From: Haberlea rhodopensis
Taxonomy: Eukaryota > Streptophyta > Magnoliopsida > Lamiales > Gesneriaceae
Length of the DNA stretch: 64,000 nt
Reading direction: 5' to 3'
Assembly (NCBI GenBank): GCA_907163345.1
Contig: CAJQUN010000035.1
Location: forward strand, 2,229,973-2,293,972
Shown: piece by piece, positions 45,533-58,827 of the stretch
How the letters are laid out: every line of letters begins with the position of its first letter
Numbering within the stretch: the stretch's first letter is position 1
Translations under genes and position numbers: made by a program
The notes under the pieces: model-generated
What the model was told of the DNA's origin: nothing
The model's database searches: none
What the model saw: the letters and a program-made list of their open reading frames with translations, nothing else

Positions 45533-48500
45533 ATGGCCGGACGTCCTACTCGCAGCAATCGTAATCCCAACTATGCTGTTCCTCCCAACTCTAATGAGGA
45601 AAGAACTAATGGAAATCAGAATCCTCCACCTGCACCGCCACAACCCCCGAGGGTGGGACTGAGTCGTGAGGACTTGGCAGCAATAGCCACCATTGTGGCC
45701 ACAACACTTCAAGGTTTGAATAACCCTACTGCTAATCAGCCACAGCCGCAGCCAGCGCCACACCCGCAGGGAGTAAAATATCATTACAAATCACTGCGAA
45801 AGAACCGAGTTCCAACTTTCGATGGCAACTCAGACCCAGAAATGGCACAAAACTGGCTCAAACAAGTGGAAAACCACCACAGATTACTTGAAGTGCCTGA
45901 AAACATTAAAGTGGAAGTTACCACGTCTTTTCTCATTGATCAAGCTGGAAAGTGGTGGGAAAACGTGTCGCCATTAATGCAAGAAACGGGACCAGTTACA
46001 TGGCAAAGGTTCCGGAGCACATTTCTGAAGCAGTACTTTCCAACTGCGGTCCAGAACCAGAAGCTGCGAGAGTTTGAAAACCTGACACAGACTACAGATA
46101 TGACAGTGGTGGATTATACCGCAAGGTTTAACTCGCTGGGAACGTATGCACCGAGTATCATGGCAGACGAGTCCCTTAAGCTACATCGCTTCAGGATTGG
46201 ACTGAACAGTCGAATCCAATCCGCCCTGGCAATTTTCGAGACAACCAATTTCGGAGATTTAATGGGAGCCGCCATCAGGGCTGAAGCAGACATAAAGCGT
46301 CGCGAGGAAGAATTTAAGCGCAAGCGACCCTCCACCAGTCAGCATACCGCTAGCAGTCAAAACTTCAAGAGGCCTAGTCCGTCCAGCAACCAGCAAAGGG
46401 GACCTACAGTAGGCCCAACTCAACAGAGGTACCCTAAGTGTTCGAACTGTGGATTCAACCATCTAGGAGAATGTCTCAGACGAAAAGGTGCATGTTTCCG
46501 ATGTGGGAAGACGGGCCACCGAATTGCTGAGTGTCCCGAACCTGATATGAGGGGGACGACTGTAAGGAATAACGGCCCTCCTAGTAAACCAAAGGAGACT
46601 AAGCCGAACGCCAGAGTGTTTGCTATAACGCGAGAAGAGGCCGAGGACGCAAACGACGTTGTGGCAGGTACCATTTATTTAAACGAATTACCTGCGTATA
46701 CATTGTTTGATTGTGGTGCCACGCACTCGTTTATATCTAAGAGGTTTACTAAGAAACTAGCCCTTAAGCCAGAACTGTTTAGTGAACCATATAACGTAGC
46801 AACACCAGCCAATAAGACCCTTATAGCACATAGCATACACCGAAATTGTAATCTTAGTATTAATGAAATCAAGTTTAATGCTGAGCTAATTCAACTCAAA
46901 ATGGTGGATTTTGATGTTATATTGGGAATGGATTGGCTATCCAAACATCATGGAGTAGTAGACTGCCATAACAAGAATGTTAAACTACGGACTCCAGACG
47001 AGAAAGAGATCGTATACCACGGCAAAACTAAGGAACGAAAATTCCTTCTTTCAGCAGCACAAACGTGGAAAGCTGTGAAGAACGGTGAAGAAGTCTACCT
47101 AGCTACAATAAGCGAGGTTAAAGAGGAAGATGAACCCAGGATAGAAGACATACCCGTTGTACAAGAATTTCCGGATGTCTTTCCTGAAGAGCTGCCCGGT
47201 TCTGTTCCAAACCGAGAATTGGAATTTGATATTAATTTGGTGCCAGGCGCTACACCAATTTCTAAGGCACCATACCGAATGGCTCCAGCCGAACTGAAGG
47301 AACTTAAGGAACAACTGCAGGAGTTATTGGACAAGAAACAAATCAGACCAAGTGTATCCCCATGGGGAGCTCCAGTGTTGTTTGTAAAGAAGAAAGACGG
47401 GAGCATGAGATTGTGCATCGACTACAGAGAGCTGAATAAGATCACAATCAAGAACAAGTACCCTCTTCCGAGGATAGATGACTTATTCGATCAACTCAAA
47501 GGAGCTAAAGTCTTTTCTAAACTCGATCTAAGGTCAGGCTATCACCAACTAAAGATAAAAACTGATGGCATACCGAAAACAGCATTCAGAACGAGGTATG
47601 GGCATTACGAATTCACGGTGATGCCATTTGGCGTAACAAATGCTCCAGCGGTATTCATGGATTTGATGAATCGTGTATTCAAGCCATTCCTGGACGACTT
47701 TGTAGTAGTGTTCATCGACGACATACTCATTTACTCGTCAAGCAATGAAGAACACGAACGACACCTTCGTCTTACGCTCCAGACACTAAGAGAGAAAGAA
47801 CTCTACGCCAAGTTTAACAAATGTGAATTTTGGCTAGAAAGTGTATCTTTCTTAGGACACATCATATCAAAAGAAGGCGTGTCAGTGGATCCTAAAAAGG
47901 TAGAGGCAGTTTTGGATTGGCATAGGCCAACGACAGTGACCGAAATCCGAAGCTTCTTGGGATTAGCTGGTTACTACCGGAAGTTTGTCGAAGGATTTTC
48001 GTCAATAACAGTACCTCTTACCAGGCTCACACAAAAGAATGCAAAGTTCATATGGAGTGAAGAATGTGAGAAGAGTTTTGAGACTTTGAAGGAAAAGCTC
48101 TCATCTGCACATGTACTGGTATTACCAACTGAGGACATGAGTTTCACCATCTACAGTGATGCATCTAAAGAAGGACTAGGATGTGTACTCATGCAGGAAG
48201 GTAGAGTGATTGCGTATGCATCAAGACAGCTCAAGCCCCATGAGCAAAACTACCCTACGCATGACCTCGAGTTAGCCGCAGTAGTGTTCGCCTTGAAGAT
48301 TTGGAGACACTATCTGTATGGCGCCAAGTGTGAAGTGTTCACAGACCATCAAAGCCTCAAGTACTTGTTCACTCAAAAGGAACTCAACATGAGGCAGAGA
48401 CGATGGATCGAACCTCTAAAAGACTACGATCTCACTATTAGCTACCACCCCGGCAAAGCAAACAAAGTAGCGGATGCTTTGAGCCGGAAAGGCAAAGGAA

Positions 48501-49696
48501 AAATAATCTTAGCTACGGTCTCAGCTCAACCTTGTCTTCGAGAGACCATCAAACTAAGCCAAGAACAAGATCCGAACCTAACCAAGCTAAAAGAACAAGT
48601 CAGGGAGAAGAAAATTACTGACTTTAAGATCGATAACAATGGAATCCTGTGGATGAAAGGACGATTATGCGTGCCAGATGTGAGCAACATAAGACAAGAA
48701 GTAATGTCTGAAGCGCACAAGTCAAAGTTTTCAGTCCACCCTGGGAGTACAAAGATGTACAAGGATCTGAAGGAAAGCTTTTGGTGGAACGCAATGAAAA
48801 AGGACGTAACTGAATTTGTTGCCCGATGCTTAGTATGTCAGCAAGTGAAAGCGGAGCATCAGAGACCCGGAGGACTTCTTCAACCTCTGGAAATCCCGGA
48901 ATGGAAATGGGAACACATTTCCATGGATTTCGTCGTGGGTCTACCAAAATCAAAACAGAGCCATGACGGAATATGGGTAATCGTTGATAGACTAACTAAG
49001 TCAGCACATTTTCTACCTGTCCGTATGAACTACAACTTAGACAAGTTGGCAACCCTATATATGGACAATATAGTGAGATTGCATGGAGTCCCAGTAAGCA
49101 TCCTATCCGACATAGATCCTAGATTCGTGTCACGTTTCTGGAAAAGCTTTCAGCAAGCTATGGGAAGTAAAGTGACTCTTAGCACGGCCTATCACCCGCA
49201 AACCGATGGCCAGACGGAGAGGACTATCCAAACCCTCGAAGATATGCTAAGAGCTTGTGTATTGGATTTTACAGCAAATTGGAGCGAGCTTTTACCGCTA
49301 GTCGAGTTTGCTTACAATAATAGTTACCACAGTAGTATTGGGATGGCGCCATACGAAGCACTCTATGGGCGCAAATGCCGATCACCATTGTATTGGGATG
49401 AAGTAGGAGAAAGAGCTATCACAGGACCGGAGTTAGTACAAGCTACTACAGACAAGATAGCTATTATCAGAGATAGACTTAAGACAGCTCAGGACCGACA
49501 GAAAAGTTGGGCTGATCTGAAAAGGAGACCCGTGGATATAGAGATTGGTGAGAAAGTCTATGTAAAGATTTCACCAATGAAAGGGGTAATTAGATTCGAC
49601 AAAAGGGGAAAGTTGAATCCAAGATACGTGGGACCATTTGAAGTTTTAGAAAAGGTGGGAACGCTAGCATACAAAATAGCACTACCGCCAAATCTG
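45533..49696 (+). CDS. Chromovirus gag-pol polyprotein, interrupted near its end
   Basis: 1388 codons without a break. Gag domain at residues about 93-230 (VPTFDGNSDPEMAQNWLKQV). Zinc knuckles at Cys303 and at C321/C324/H329/C334. Protease active site FDCGATHSF (Asp393, with Cys in place of the usual Ser). RT from about 615 with FIDDIL (Asp729, Asp730). RNase H with YSDAS (Asp876). Integrase zinc-binding site (H1062 or H1069, C1099, C1102) and catalytic Asp1132, Asp1193 and Glu1229, the last two 35 residues apart. The frame ends at NL-TGA because the nested LTR (TGTGATGACC) starts there. The last about 110 codons lie at 58495-58827. All catalytic residues are present. One oddity is SDIDPRF where SDRDPRF is usual. 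Confidence 0.95.
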
Positions 49697-52244
49697 TGAT
49701 GACCTGAGATTAGGGATGTTAATCCCGGAGTGTTAATAACCCCTAAATTGGTTTTACGTGGCAATTTGGAGTTTAATCGAGGCGTTGGGCCTTCCGGGCT
49801 CGTCTATTTGAGTAGTTGGGATCGTTGGATCCCGAGGTTGAGATCATATTCTCATTTCGATGAAAACCTGTGAGTTGGGTTTTTAGTGTGACTCGGAATC
49901 TCGGGTGCTTGGTGTGGGCGCCAGTAAGGGGTTTTTGAGTTAGAGAGATAATTTTTGAAAACAGATGATTTTTAATGAATCATGATGTATTTGTGGGGCT
50001 ATTAGTATTTCGGGGTATTTTTGCTATAAATACCAGTTGAACCCGAGATTTTAATTATTGGAAGCCATTTTCCCCCACCCTTCCCTCTCTCCTCGCGCGC
50101 GCTGCCTCCCATTTTTCCCCAGACCCACGCCGCTTCCAGGCGTGCGCCCGCCGCCGTTCGGCGCGTGCGACCCGCCGCCGGCTTCGTCTCGTCCAGGCGC
50201 TCCTTTCTACACCATCAATTCGAAGTTTGGTCTCGTTTCTCGTTCGGATTTTGGCAGAATGCATCGATCCCCAAAAGCTAGGGTTCTTCGATTTCGTCCG
50301 ATTTTGAGGCTCGATTTTTGGTACGATTTTGGGGCTTTCTTTCAGGTGTTATTGGGGCGTTTTGGTGCTTAGTTTGGGTCGAAAATTTCTTGCTTTGTGG
50401 TTCAAAGAAATTGGTTGCCAATTGATTCGATTTTCATGCTGTTTGATTGAGTTAGGGTTCGAATTTTTGGGGGGTTTGAGTTCGAAATTTGGGGGTTTTT
50501 GGCAAGGGTGATGATTCTTGTTGTTAATCGATTAATTCAAGTTTTAGATGAATTATGGTGATTATTTGAGTTCGATTTGTGTTGTGAAGGTTCGAAAATT
50601 TGTGGGGTGTTCTTGAGCAATTTTTGATAATGGTTAATTGTTGTGTGTTGACAATATTTTTAAGGGATATGGGTGTGCTTGAGCATGGGTTGCATGTTCG
50701 TAATTAATTGTGAATTATTTATCGTGTTAGCACATCGTTCCTCGGGGCATGGGACTCGAGCAAGGTTTGGCTCGGACTTCGGAGATTAAGGTACGTGTGA
50801 CGTACGAGCATTACTTTATATGAAGCATTTGTGAAATGCATAATGTGATTTAATTGCATTAGATGGTTGTGGGTATGGTTATATATATATATGTGTCGAT
50901 ATGACTATGGGACGACCTAGTCTTGATATCGCTGCCACAAGTGTGTGTAATACTAGAGTAGTATGACCTTATATGAGATATGGGGTACTGGGTTTATATG
51001 ACCATTGTAGGGCATTCGAGATGCCTGAGAATGATCGTGGAATCATGTAATCATTATAAGACATGTGAGGTGTCTAAGTATAAATGGGAATTTGTAAAAT
51101 AAAGGCTAGGCATTTGAGATGCCTGAGAATGATCGTGGAATCATGTATTCATTATAAGACATGTGAGATGTCTAAGTATAAATGAGAATTCGTAAAATAA
51201 ATGCTAGGCATTTGAGCTATCTGTGATTGGTAGCAAAGTTGAAAATCAATATTAGATATCGAGATATCTATATTTGTGTGTATAATGAATTTGGAATCAT
51301 TAATTATTGATACTTGAGAATCAGGCATGCTATGAGTTAAATTAATGTGTTGATTTACTGATTTATGAGATTTGATGAGTTTGATGATTGTGAGAACAGG
51401 GACAGTACACGGAATCCCGGATGAGGATGTTGCCATCCAGGGAGTATCATTTAAAATTCATTAATATTTACTTGTGTTGTAAATTATGAATTTCATTACT
51501 GTGATTATGAGATTTTGTGTATTGGTATGCTCACCCCGTTGGGGGCTGTCTCTGTTGGGACAGGTGAACAGGTGCATCGATGGCTGTGGAGCTGAGCTCG
51601 AGCTGTTGATTGGATGTACTCACAGGATCGTGGTACCAGGGCTTGATGGAGCACGGTATCGTATAGAGTACTTATATACACCCGAGGTTTATATACACAT
51701 TTATGATGCTCGCATGTGAGCACGGATATTCTTGTATATGGGTTGTATATAAAGGCATGAGCCTTTCTCTCTTTCATCATATGTTTGCATGCAATTAGTG
51801 GTAGAATTGCTAAATGATTTGAGAGTCATTAGTGTATTATGTGGGTGTTGAAACCCAATTATGTCGTCTTATGTGTGGTGTCTTCCCTGGCTGGGAATTT
51901 ACTTTGTGTTCTGTATTCTGTTGAGTATTGTGTATTCCCTGGCCGGGAATTATATTATGTGTTGTGCTTTCATTTCGGGATAGCTCTATTTATGGGGAGA
52001 CTCTGCCCAAATTTTTATAAAAGCCCACAATGTAAAAAGTGGCACCAAGGGTATGGTAAAGGGCGAACATATGAGTCTAATTGTGGGTAGAGATGATCTT
52101 AATGTTGAATATTAAAGAAATTGTGTAATTGACATTCAATGGTAAAGTATCATATGAGCTTCCCAATTGACTTTTTATTGAAAGCATGTGCCACACATAG
52201 TGGTTAATACACTAATTAAGGGTTAAGGGCTTGGGGTCCTTACA
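49695..52244 (+). repeat. 5' LTR of the non-coding element
   Basis: TGTGATGACC to GGTCCTTACA. TATA box GCTATAAATACC near 50023-50034. GC-rich CGCGCGCGCTGCC segment near 50090 just downstream. An approximately 98-bp tandem repeat (two copies plus a part) at 51011-51220. Confidence 0.9.
50023..50034 (+). promoter_or_regulatory. TATA box, LARD LTR
   Basis: GCTATAAATACC, repeated at about 56289-56300 in the 3' LTR. Followed within about 60 bp by a C-rich, GC-rich stretch like a 5' UTR. Confidence 0.6.
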
Positions 52245-52248
52245 TTAG

Positions 52249-52260
52249 TGGTATCAGAGC
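52249..52260 (+). other. Primer binding site, LARD
   Basis: TGGTATCAGAGC after LTR end ...TTACA plus TTAG. Complementary to initiator-Met tRNA. Confidence 0.9.
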
Positions 52261-52691
52261 AGTGGTTAGCTCTTTGGGGCTGTTAAGGGCCTAGGAACTT
52301 ATTGATGGCACATATTTATGCATGATGGCATTAATGTTGTATGACACAACTAGTTGTTATGTGCTTTTATGATATGAAAAGTGGTGTTGCTAATCATTGT
52401 GATTGCAGGAATCGTGTAGCATGAGATGGGATGGCATTAATGGTGATGTCTGGCCCTTCATGCATTATGTGTTAAGGGATCTGATTTTGTGGGAAAATCA
52501 GGAAAGGTGAGACGTACGGGCTTCGGACGGTAAAACGTGTTACACCTTTGATTATGTATATCGTGGGTAGTGAACCCTTACATGTGATGGTATATGTGAA
52601 ATGATAGTGATATATATTGTGATAATGGAATCAACTGTTGTGCTTGATTATTGTGGTAGAATTGATGAATGTTCCGGTAGCCTTTATCTCC

Positions 52692-53515
52692 GAGCGAGGG
52701 AGGTACTTGCCGCTGTCATGACTGAGCGAGGTAACATGCCGCTGTCATTGTCGAAGCGAGGGGTCCTAAAATTCCGCTGTTGTATTGGGACCGGAATAGT
52801 CACAATTCTAGTGATTAATGTGGAATATTGTGATTAAAGTGGAATATTGTGATTATTGTGGAATATTGTGATTATAACTGAAAAGTGGTATCGATCATTA
52901 TATTGTGAACTGTGGTATTAACTTGGATGCAGGTACATGGAGCTAGTGGAAGTTCCGGTAGTTGTTATATTCGAGCGAGGGAGGTACTTGCCGCTGTCAT
53001 GACTGAGCGAGGTAACATGCCGCTGTCATTGTCGAAGCGAGGGGTCCTAAAATTCCGCTGCTATAACAGGACCGGGACAACCACATTATCTATATTGATA
53101 GCGATGGTTCATTCCGCTATATTGATTGGCGATGGTTCATTCCGCCAGATATATTGATAGCGATGGTTCATTCCGCTATATTGATTGGCGATGGTTCATG
53201 CCGCCGGGTATTGATAGCGATGTCTCATTCCGCTATTCTATTGTCGATGACTTATGCCGCCGGGTATTCATAGCGATGGTACATTCCGCTACATCTAGGG
53301 CGATGGTTCATGCCGCCAGATGTCTATAGCGAGGTTTTATGCCGCTGACTCTATGACGAGGGATTATGCCCCCGATTCTATAGCGACGGGTTATGCCGCT
53401 ATGCACATGACGCTGGATTACGTCACCTACTAGCGATGGGTGCTGATTGCGTACCACTGTTGGATGACGGAGACAGGTATGCCGCTATATTGTTAGCGAT
53501 GAGGTATGGCATATT
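52692..53515 (+). repeat. Array of hairpin units in the LARD leader
   Basis: At least 14 units of about 19-25 nt, each with inverted arms around a loop. AGCGATGGTTCATTCCGCT is repeated, with ATAGCG/CGCTAT stems at 53098/53115. Other stems include TGGCG/CGCCA (53127/53143) and TGACG/CGTCA (53408/53421). A 110-bp block with three units is itself duplicated (52671-52794, 52952-53076). Confidence 0.8.
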
Positions 53516-55960
53516 ACTGTTTATTTAGCACTATTGTGGATATCATGTGTTGATTTACTTGTGCTGTCATGTGTTTGACTATGAGATTATAGACGTCGTG
53601 AATCGACATATACTGTCACGAGTCGACAATATTATAAAATTGTTTCAAAGTCGTATGTTGACAGGTACCGTCACGGGATGACAATGACATAGTGGACGTT
53701 CTATGTAGACGTGTAGCGTCGTTTTGATGATTAATACATTTATGTTATGTATTAGGTTGTATGGTTTGAGTGCCGATGATGAGCACATGGTAGAGCCTGG
53801 GTCACTAGTTGACGAGACCTTTTGCCGAGCAGGTTTGCTCGGTGGAGTATTGGATGTATTGTGCCGGTAAATGTACCACACCATGTTTTAGAGTTAAATA
53901 ATTGTCGAGCGATGATACCCTTGGGTATGCTCGTTGGTTTGGCTAGGGCCAAGTGATTGGTGGTAAGAGTAGTCATTGAGGAAACTACTCGCTTGTGTTG
54001 TGACGTAGGGTAGACATGGTTACACCCACCCTGAGGGTGTGGGATAAGTCTTAACGGATTATGATTGTATCATAAGTGAGCAAGGACACCGGGTTGTCCA
54101 TTGTGCTTGGTATTTTAGAGATATGTTGGGCGATGACCCATTACTCTAACGGTTTGTACGGTATGGCATACCAAGATGGAACATATGGTTGTTGGTGGGC
54201 TTGATATGAGCCTATGGAGACAACACTTTGCTAGCCAGATATCGTAGTGAAGATATAGTGTGCTTGTTGGGGCTATGATACTGCTCGTTGGAATCAAGTT
54301 TGGCAAATCGTAAGGTGAGACGATGTGGATTATGGTGGACTTTAGTAGTCACTACGTCATTTGAGGTTGAGGTTGTGCATGCCTCACTGAAACGTGTATA
54401 CGCTTATGTTTAATCTTGGTGAGACTTGTCTGGGACAGTTCATGATGTTGGAGTACCAACAAGAGAGTCATCAAGTCGTTGACTCGATCTGGGGAATCCG
54501 TGTATTTGGGATACAATGGGTGTTATTGTATCCAGTTTTTTTTTCGAACGGTGGTTCGAGACTAGTGGATCTCGAGTTCGATAGCACTTCCCTTGTGAGG
54601 AATGAGGTAGTATTATACCTATTTGGAATCTTTGAAAGATTCGGTAAATTGGTACGTGTGGTGTTGATTTTGGAAATCACGCCGTGTTGTTGATCGTCAA
54701 TTATCATCCTCCTCTGGATGGGAATGACTCAGAATTGACAGTCGTGTTTGGGGGCTTCGGGGTATGTTGTAGATACCCGAGCCAAGTACTTTGAGTATGC
54801 ATGTGATGTCAGTGCTTGGGCAGGTATACCGGTGAGTGTACGGATGCCAGTTATTGATTCCCTTTTTGTCAAGCATAGAGTTATGCTATTTTTGGATGGT
54901 TAAATCTCTGATGAGAGATATGGAACACCTTGAGATTGAGAATCTCTATGGCACGATAAATTATGAGAAACAATCGTGAAGTTAGTTGACACCCTTTGAG
55001 GAGGGATTATCTTGTGTGGGTTGAGGTGTTTCATTGTTGGTGTTTTCCTTCGAGTTATGCGATAGCCTTCCCAAGTTTGGATTGTTAAATCCTAGGATTA
55101 TCAAGGGATGGCAGGAATTCGGATTTATTGGGTGTCGCTGTCGACACAAGCGTTGAGGATGCAATGGGTTTATTGCATGTCCTTTCAGAATTTGAACTCT
55201 GTGGAGTCTCGATGGTTTATTTATGATCAGGATGTGACCCTTGGAATATCCGAAGGTGGAAATCTTGTGAGATGTCTTTTGTGTGAATCTGTGGCCGTGA
55301 GTTGCCCAAATTGAGTTGCAATGATGCGACTGCTCATTCGATGGAGGAGGTTTGAAAGTGGAGACCAGGTTTGGTATGTGTACATCTTGGTATGCTAATG
55401 TTTCCCCCGTAACGATGTATGTTAGACGTCGTGAGTCATGATAGAGATGTCATTGGATGATATCTACGATAGAATCGGGAGCGATTCGAATCCTTGCAGT
55501 TTCAGTTGACTAACTGCTTTTGGGTTGTTAGCGTTGAGTTGTGCTGACGCTCTTTGACGTTATGATGGAATTGGAAGTCTATTCCACTCCAGAGTTGACA
55601 CGAGGTCAACGTTCTCACGGTTGAGGTGTCATTCATGATGCGTTCTTACTAGTGGTATTAGAACGAAGGATGACTGTCCGATTTACAGTCGTAAGTATTG
55701 GTTGTTTTGCAGTCATGGGGGACTGACTTTTGGGATGAACCGCATGGGGTACGTTTTTCCTCTTGGGTGATAAGTTGGTGTTGGTTTTGGTATGTCACTC
55801 TGTTTCAGAGTTTGATGTGAGATAAGTATTCTCGAGGTTTTTAAGACGATTCTGATATGGTCAGGAATCGAGGTTATGACTTCATGTTGTTGTGTAGCCC
55901 GGGTGTTACGTGATACACCGGTGCTAATTTCGAGGACGAAATTCTTTTAGTGGGGGATAT
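53516..55960 (+). other. Rest of the LARD internal region, no coding match
   Basis: G/T-rich sequence with small repeats (GTCACGGGATGAC near 53670, similar to GTCAACCTGTGAC in the element at 36890). Short open frames occur but none resembles a retrotransposon protein. It ends in the polypurine tract. Confidence 0.6.
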
Positions 55961-58487
55961 TGTGATGACCTGAGATTAGGGATGTTAATCCCGGAGTGTT
56001 AATAACCCCTAAATTGGTTTTACGTGGCAATTTGGAGTTTAATCGAGGCGTTGGGCCTTCCGGGCTCGTCTATTTGAGTAGTTGGGATCGTTGGATCCCG
56101 AGGTTGAGATCGTTTTCTCATTTCGGTGAAAACCTGTGAGTTGGGTTTTTAGTGTGACTCGGAATCTCGGGTGCTTGGTGTGGGCGCCAGTAGGGGGTTT
56201 TTGAGTTAGAGAGAGAATTTTTGAAAACAGATGATTTTTAATGAATCATGATGTATTTGTGGGGCTATTAGTATTTCGGGGTATTTTTGCTATAAATACC
56301 AGTTGAACCCGAGATTTTAATTATTGGAAACCATTTTCCCCCACCCTTCCCTCTCTCCTCGCGCGCGCTGCCTCCCGTTTTTCCCCAGACCCACGCCGCT
56401 TCCAGGCGTGCGACCCGCCGCCGGCTTCGTCTCGTCCAGGCGCTCCTTTCTACACCATCAATTCGAAGTTTGGTCGCGTTTCTCGTTCGGATTTTGGCAG
56501 AATGCGTCGATCCCCAAAAGCTAGGGTTCTTCGATTTCGTCCGATTTTGAGGCTCGATTTTTGGTACGATTTTGGGGCTTTCTTTCAGGTGTTATTGGGG
56601 CGTTTTGGTGCTTAGTTTGGGTCGAAAATTTCTTGCTTTGTGGTTCAAAGAAATTGGTTGCCAATTGATTCGATTTTCATGCTGTTTGATTGAGTTAGGG
56701 TTTGAATTTTTGGGGGGTTTGAGTTCGAAATTTGGGGGTTTTTGGCAAGGGTGATGATTCTTGTTGTTAATTGATTAATTCAAGTTTTAGATGAATTATG
56801 GTGATTATTTGAGTTCGATTTGTGTTGTGAAGGTTCGAAAATTTGTGGGGTGTTCTTGAGCAATTTTCGATAATGGTTAATTGTCGTGTGTTGACAATAT
56901 TTTTAAGGGATATGGGTGTGCTTGAGCATGGGTTGCATATTCGTAATTAATTGTGAATTATTTATCGTGTTAGCACATCGTTCCTCGGGGCATGGGACTC
57001 GAGCAAGGTTTGGCTCGGACTTCAGAGATTAAGGTACGTGTGACGTACGAGCATTACTTTATATGAAAGCATTTGTGAAATGCATAATGTGATTTAATTG
57101 CATTAGATGGTTGTGGGTATGGTTATATATATATGTGTGTCGATATGACTATGGGACGACCTAGTCTTGATATCGCTGCCACAAGTGTGTGTAATACTAG
57201 AGTAGTATGACCTTATATGAGATATGGGGTACTGGGTTTATATGACCATTGTAGGGCATTCGAGATGCCTGAGAATGATCGTGGAATCATGTAATCATTA
57301 TAAGACATGTGAGATGTCTAAGTATAAATGGGAATTTGTAAAATAAAGGCTAGGCATTTGAGATGCCTGAGAATGATCGTGGAATCATGTATTCATTATA
57401 AGACATGTGAGATGTCTAAGTATAAATGAGAATTCGTAAAATAAATGCTAGGCATTTGAGCTATCTGTGATTGGTAGCAAAGTTGAAAATCAATATTAGA
57501 TATCGAGATATCTATATTTGTGTGTATAATGAATTTGGAATCATTAATTATTGATACTTGAGAATCAGGCATGCTATGAGTTAAATTAATGTGTTGATTT
57601 ACTGATTTATGAGATTTGATGAGTTTGATGATTGTGAGAACAGGGACAGTACACGGAATCCCGGATGAGGATGTTGCCATCCAGGGAGTATCATTTAAAA
57701 TTCATTAATATTTACTTGTGTTGTAAATTATGAATTTCATTATTGTGATTATGAGATTTTGTGTATTGGTATGCTCACCCCGTTGGGGGCTGTCTCTGTT
57801 GGGACAGGTGAACAGGTGCATCGATGGCTGTGGAGCTGAGCTCGAGCTGTTGATTGGATGTACTCACAGGATCGTGGTACCAGGGCTTGATGGAGCACGG
57901 TATCGTATAGAGTACTTATATACACCCGAGGTTTATATACACATTTATGATGCTCGCATGTGAGCACGGATATTCTTGTATATGGGTTGTATATAAAGGC
58001 ATGAGCCTTTCTCTCTTTCATCATATGTTTGCATGCAATTAGTGGTAGAATTGCTAAATGATTTGAGAGTCATTAGTGTATTATGTGGGTGTTGAAACCC
58101 AATTATGTCGTCTTATGTGTGGTGTCTTCCCTGGCTGGGAATTTACTTTGTGTTCTGTATTCTGTTGAGTATTGTGTATTCCCTGGACGGGAATTATATT
58201 ATGTGTTGTGCTTTCATTTCGGGATAGCTCTATTTATGGGGAGACTCTGCCCAAATTTTTATAAAAGCCCACAATGTAAAAAGTGGCACCAAGGGATGGT
58301 AAAGGGCGAACATATGAGTCTAATTGTGGGTAGAGATGATCTTAATGTTGAATATTAAAGAAATTGTGTAATTGCCATTCAATGGTAAAGTATCATCTGA
58401 GCTTCCCGGTTGACTTTTTATTGAAAGCATGTGCCACACATAGTGGTTAATACACTAATTAAGGGTTAAGGGCTTGGGGTCCTTACA
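55961..58487 (+). repeat. 3' LTR of the non-coding element
   Basis: TGTGATGACC to GGTCCTTACA, about 99% like the 5' copy. Followed by the second AAATC. Confidence 0.9.
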
Positions 58488-58494
58488 AAATCTG

Positions 58495-58827
58495 TCGAGA
58501 ATTCACAATGTCTTCCACGTATCACAACTAAGGAAGTACATTGCCGACCCAAGTCATGTACTTGAAGCAGAACCCCTAGTAACTCAAGGGAACTTAGACG
58601 AGACATTGAATTATGAAGAAATCCCAATCCGTATTCTGGATACCAAGGATCAAGTTCTGAGAAGAAGGACCATTCCTTACGTCAAGGTCCAATGGTCAAA
58701 CCATACGGAAAGAGAAGCTACTTGGGAAATGGAAGAATCAATGCGGGAGAAATACCCCTATCTTTTCCTAAATCAAGTTGACTCAAGTTTCGAGGACGAA
58801 ACTTCCAAGAAGGAGGGAGGGATGTAA
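58495..58827 (+). pseudogene. C-terminal end of the chromovirus polyprotein, separated
   Basis: 110 codons that continue the 45533 frame if the nested element is excised: RIHNVFHVSQLRKYIADPSH (integrase tail), then RRRTIPYVKVQWSNHTEREA and TWEMEESMREKYPYLF, a chromodomain-like motif, which in the family can bind chromatin marks and guide integration. The last codons overlap the polypurine tract, and the stop TAA lies within the 3' LTR start. Cut off from gag-pol, it is no longer translated with it. Confidence 0.85.

Larger units (their letters stand above)
49695..58487 (+). mobile_element. Non-coding LTR element (LARD type) nested in the chromovirus
   Basis: Both LTRs are long (49695-52244, 2550 bp; 55961-58487, 2527 bp) and about 99% alike. 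The main difference is a roughly 23-bp deletion in the GC-rich part of the 3' copy. Target-site duplication AAATC at 49690-49694 and 58488-58492. Primer site TGGTATCAGAGC at 52249, PPT AGTGGGGGATAT before 55961. The 3.7-kb internal region has no recognisable gag or pol. Its last part, CGAGGACGAAATTCTTTTAG, resembles the polyprotein end of chromoviruses, so it is probably a derivative of one and must use another element's proteins. Confidence 0.9.

Noticed and set aside
50055..50372. GC-rich open frames with Arg/Pro/Ala-rich proteins, seen twice (also 56324)
   Set aside because: They lie in the LTR just after its TATA box and exist in both LTR copies. Frames are kept only by base composition.
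51486..51780. Paired open frames in both LTRs of the non-coding element
   Set aside because: Identical in both LTRs because LTRs are identical. No known domain, overlapping on both strands.
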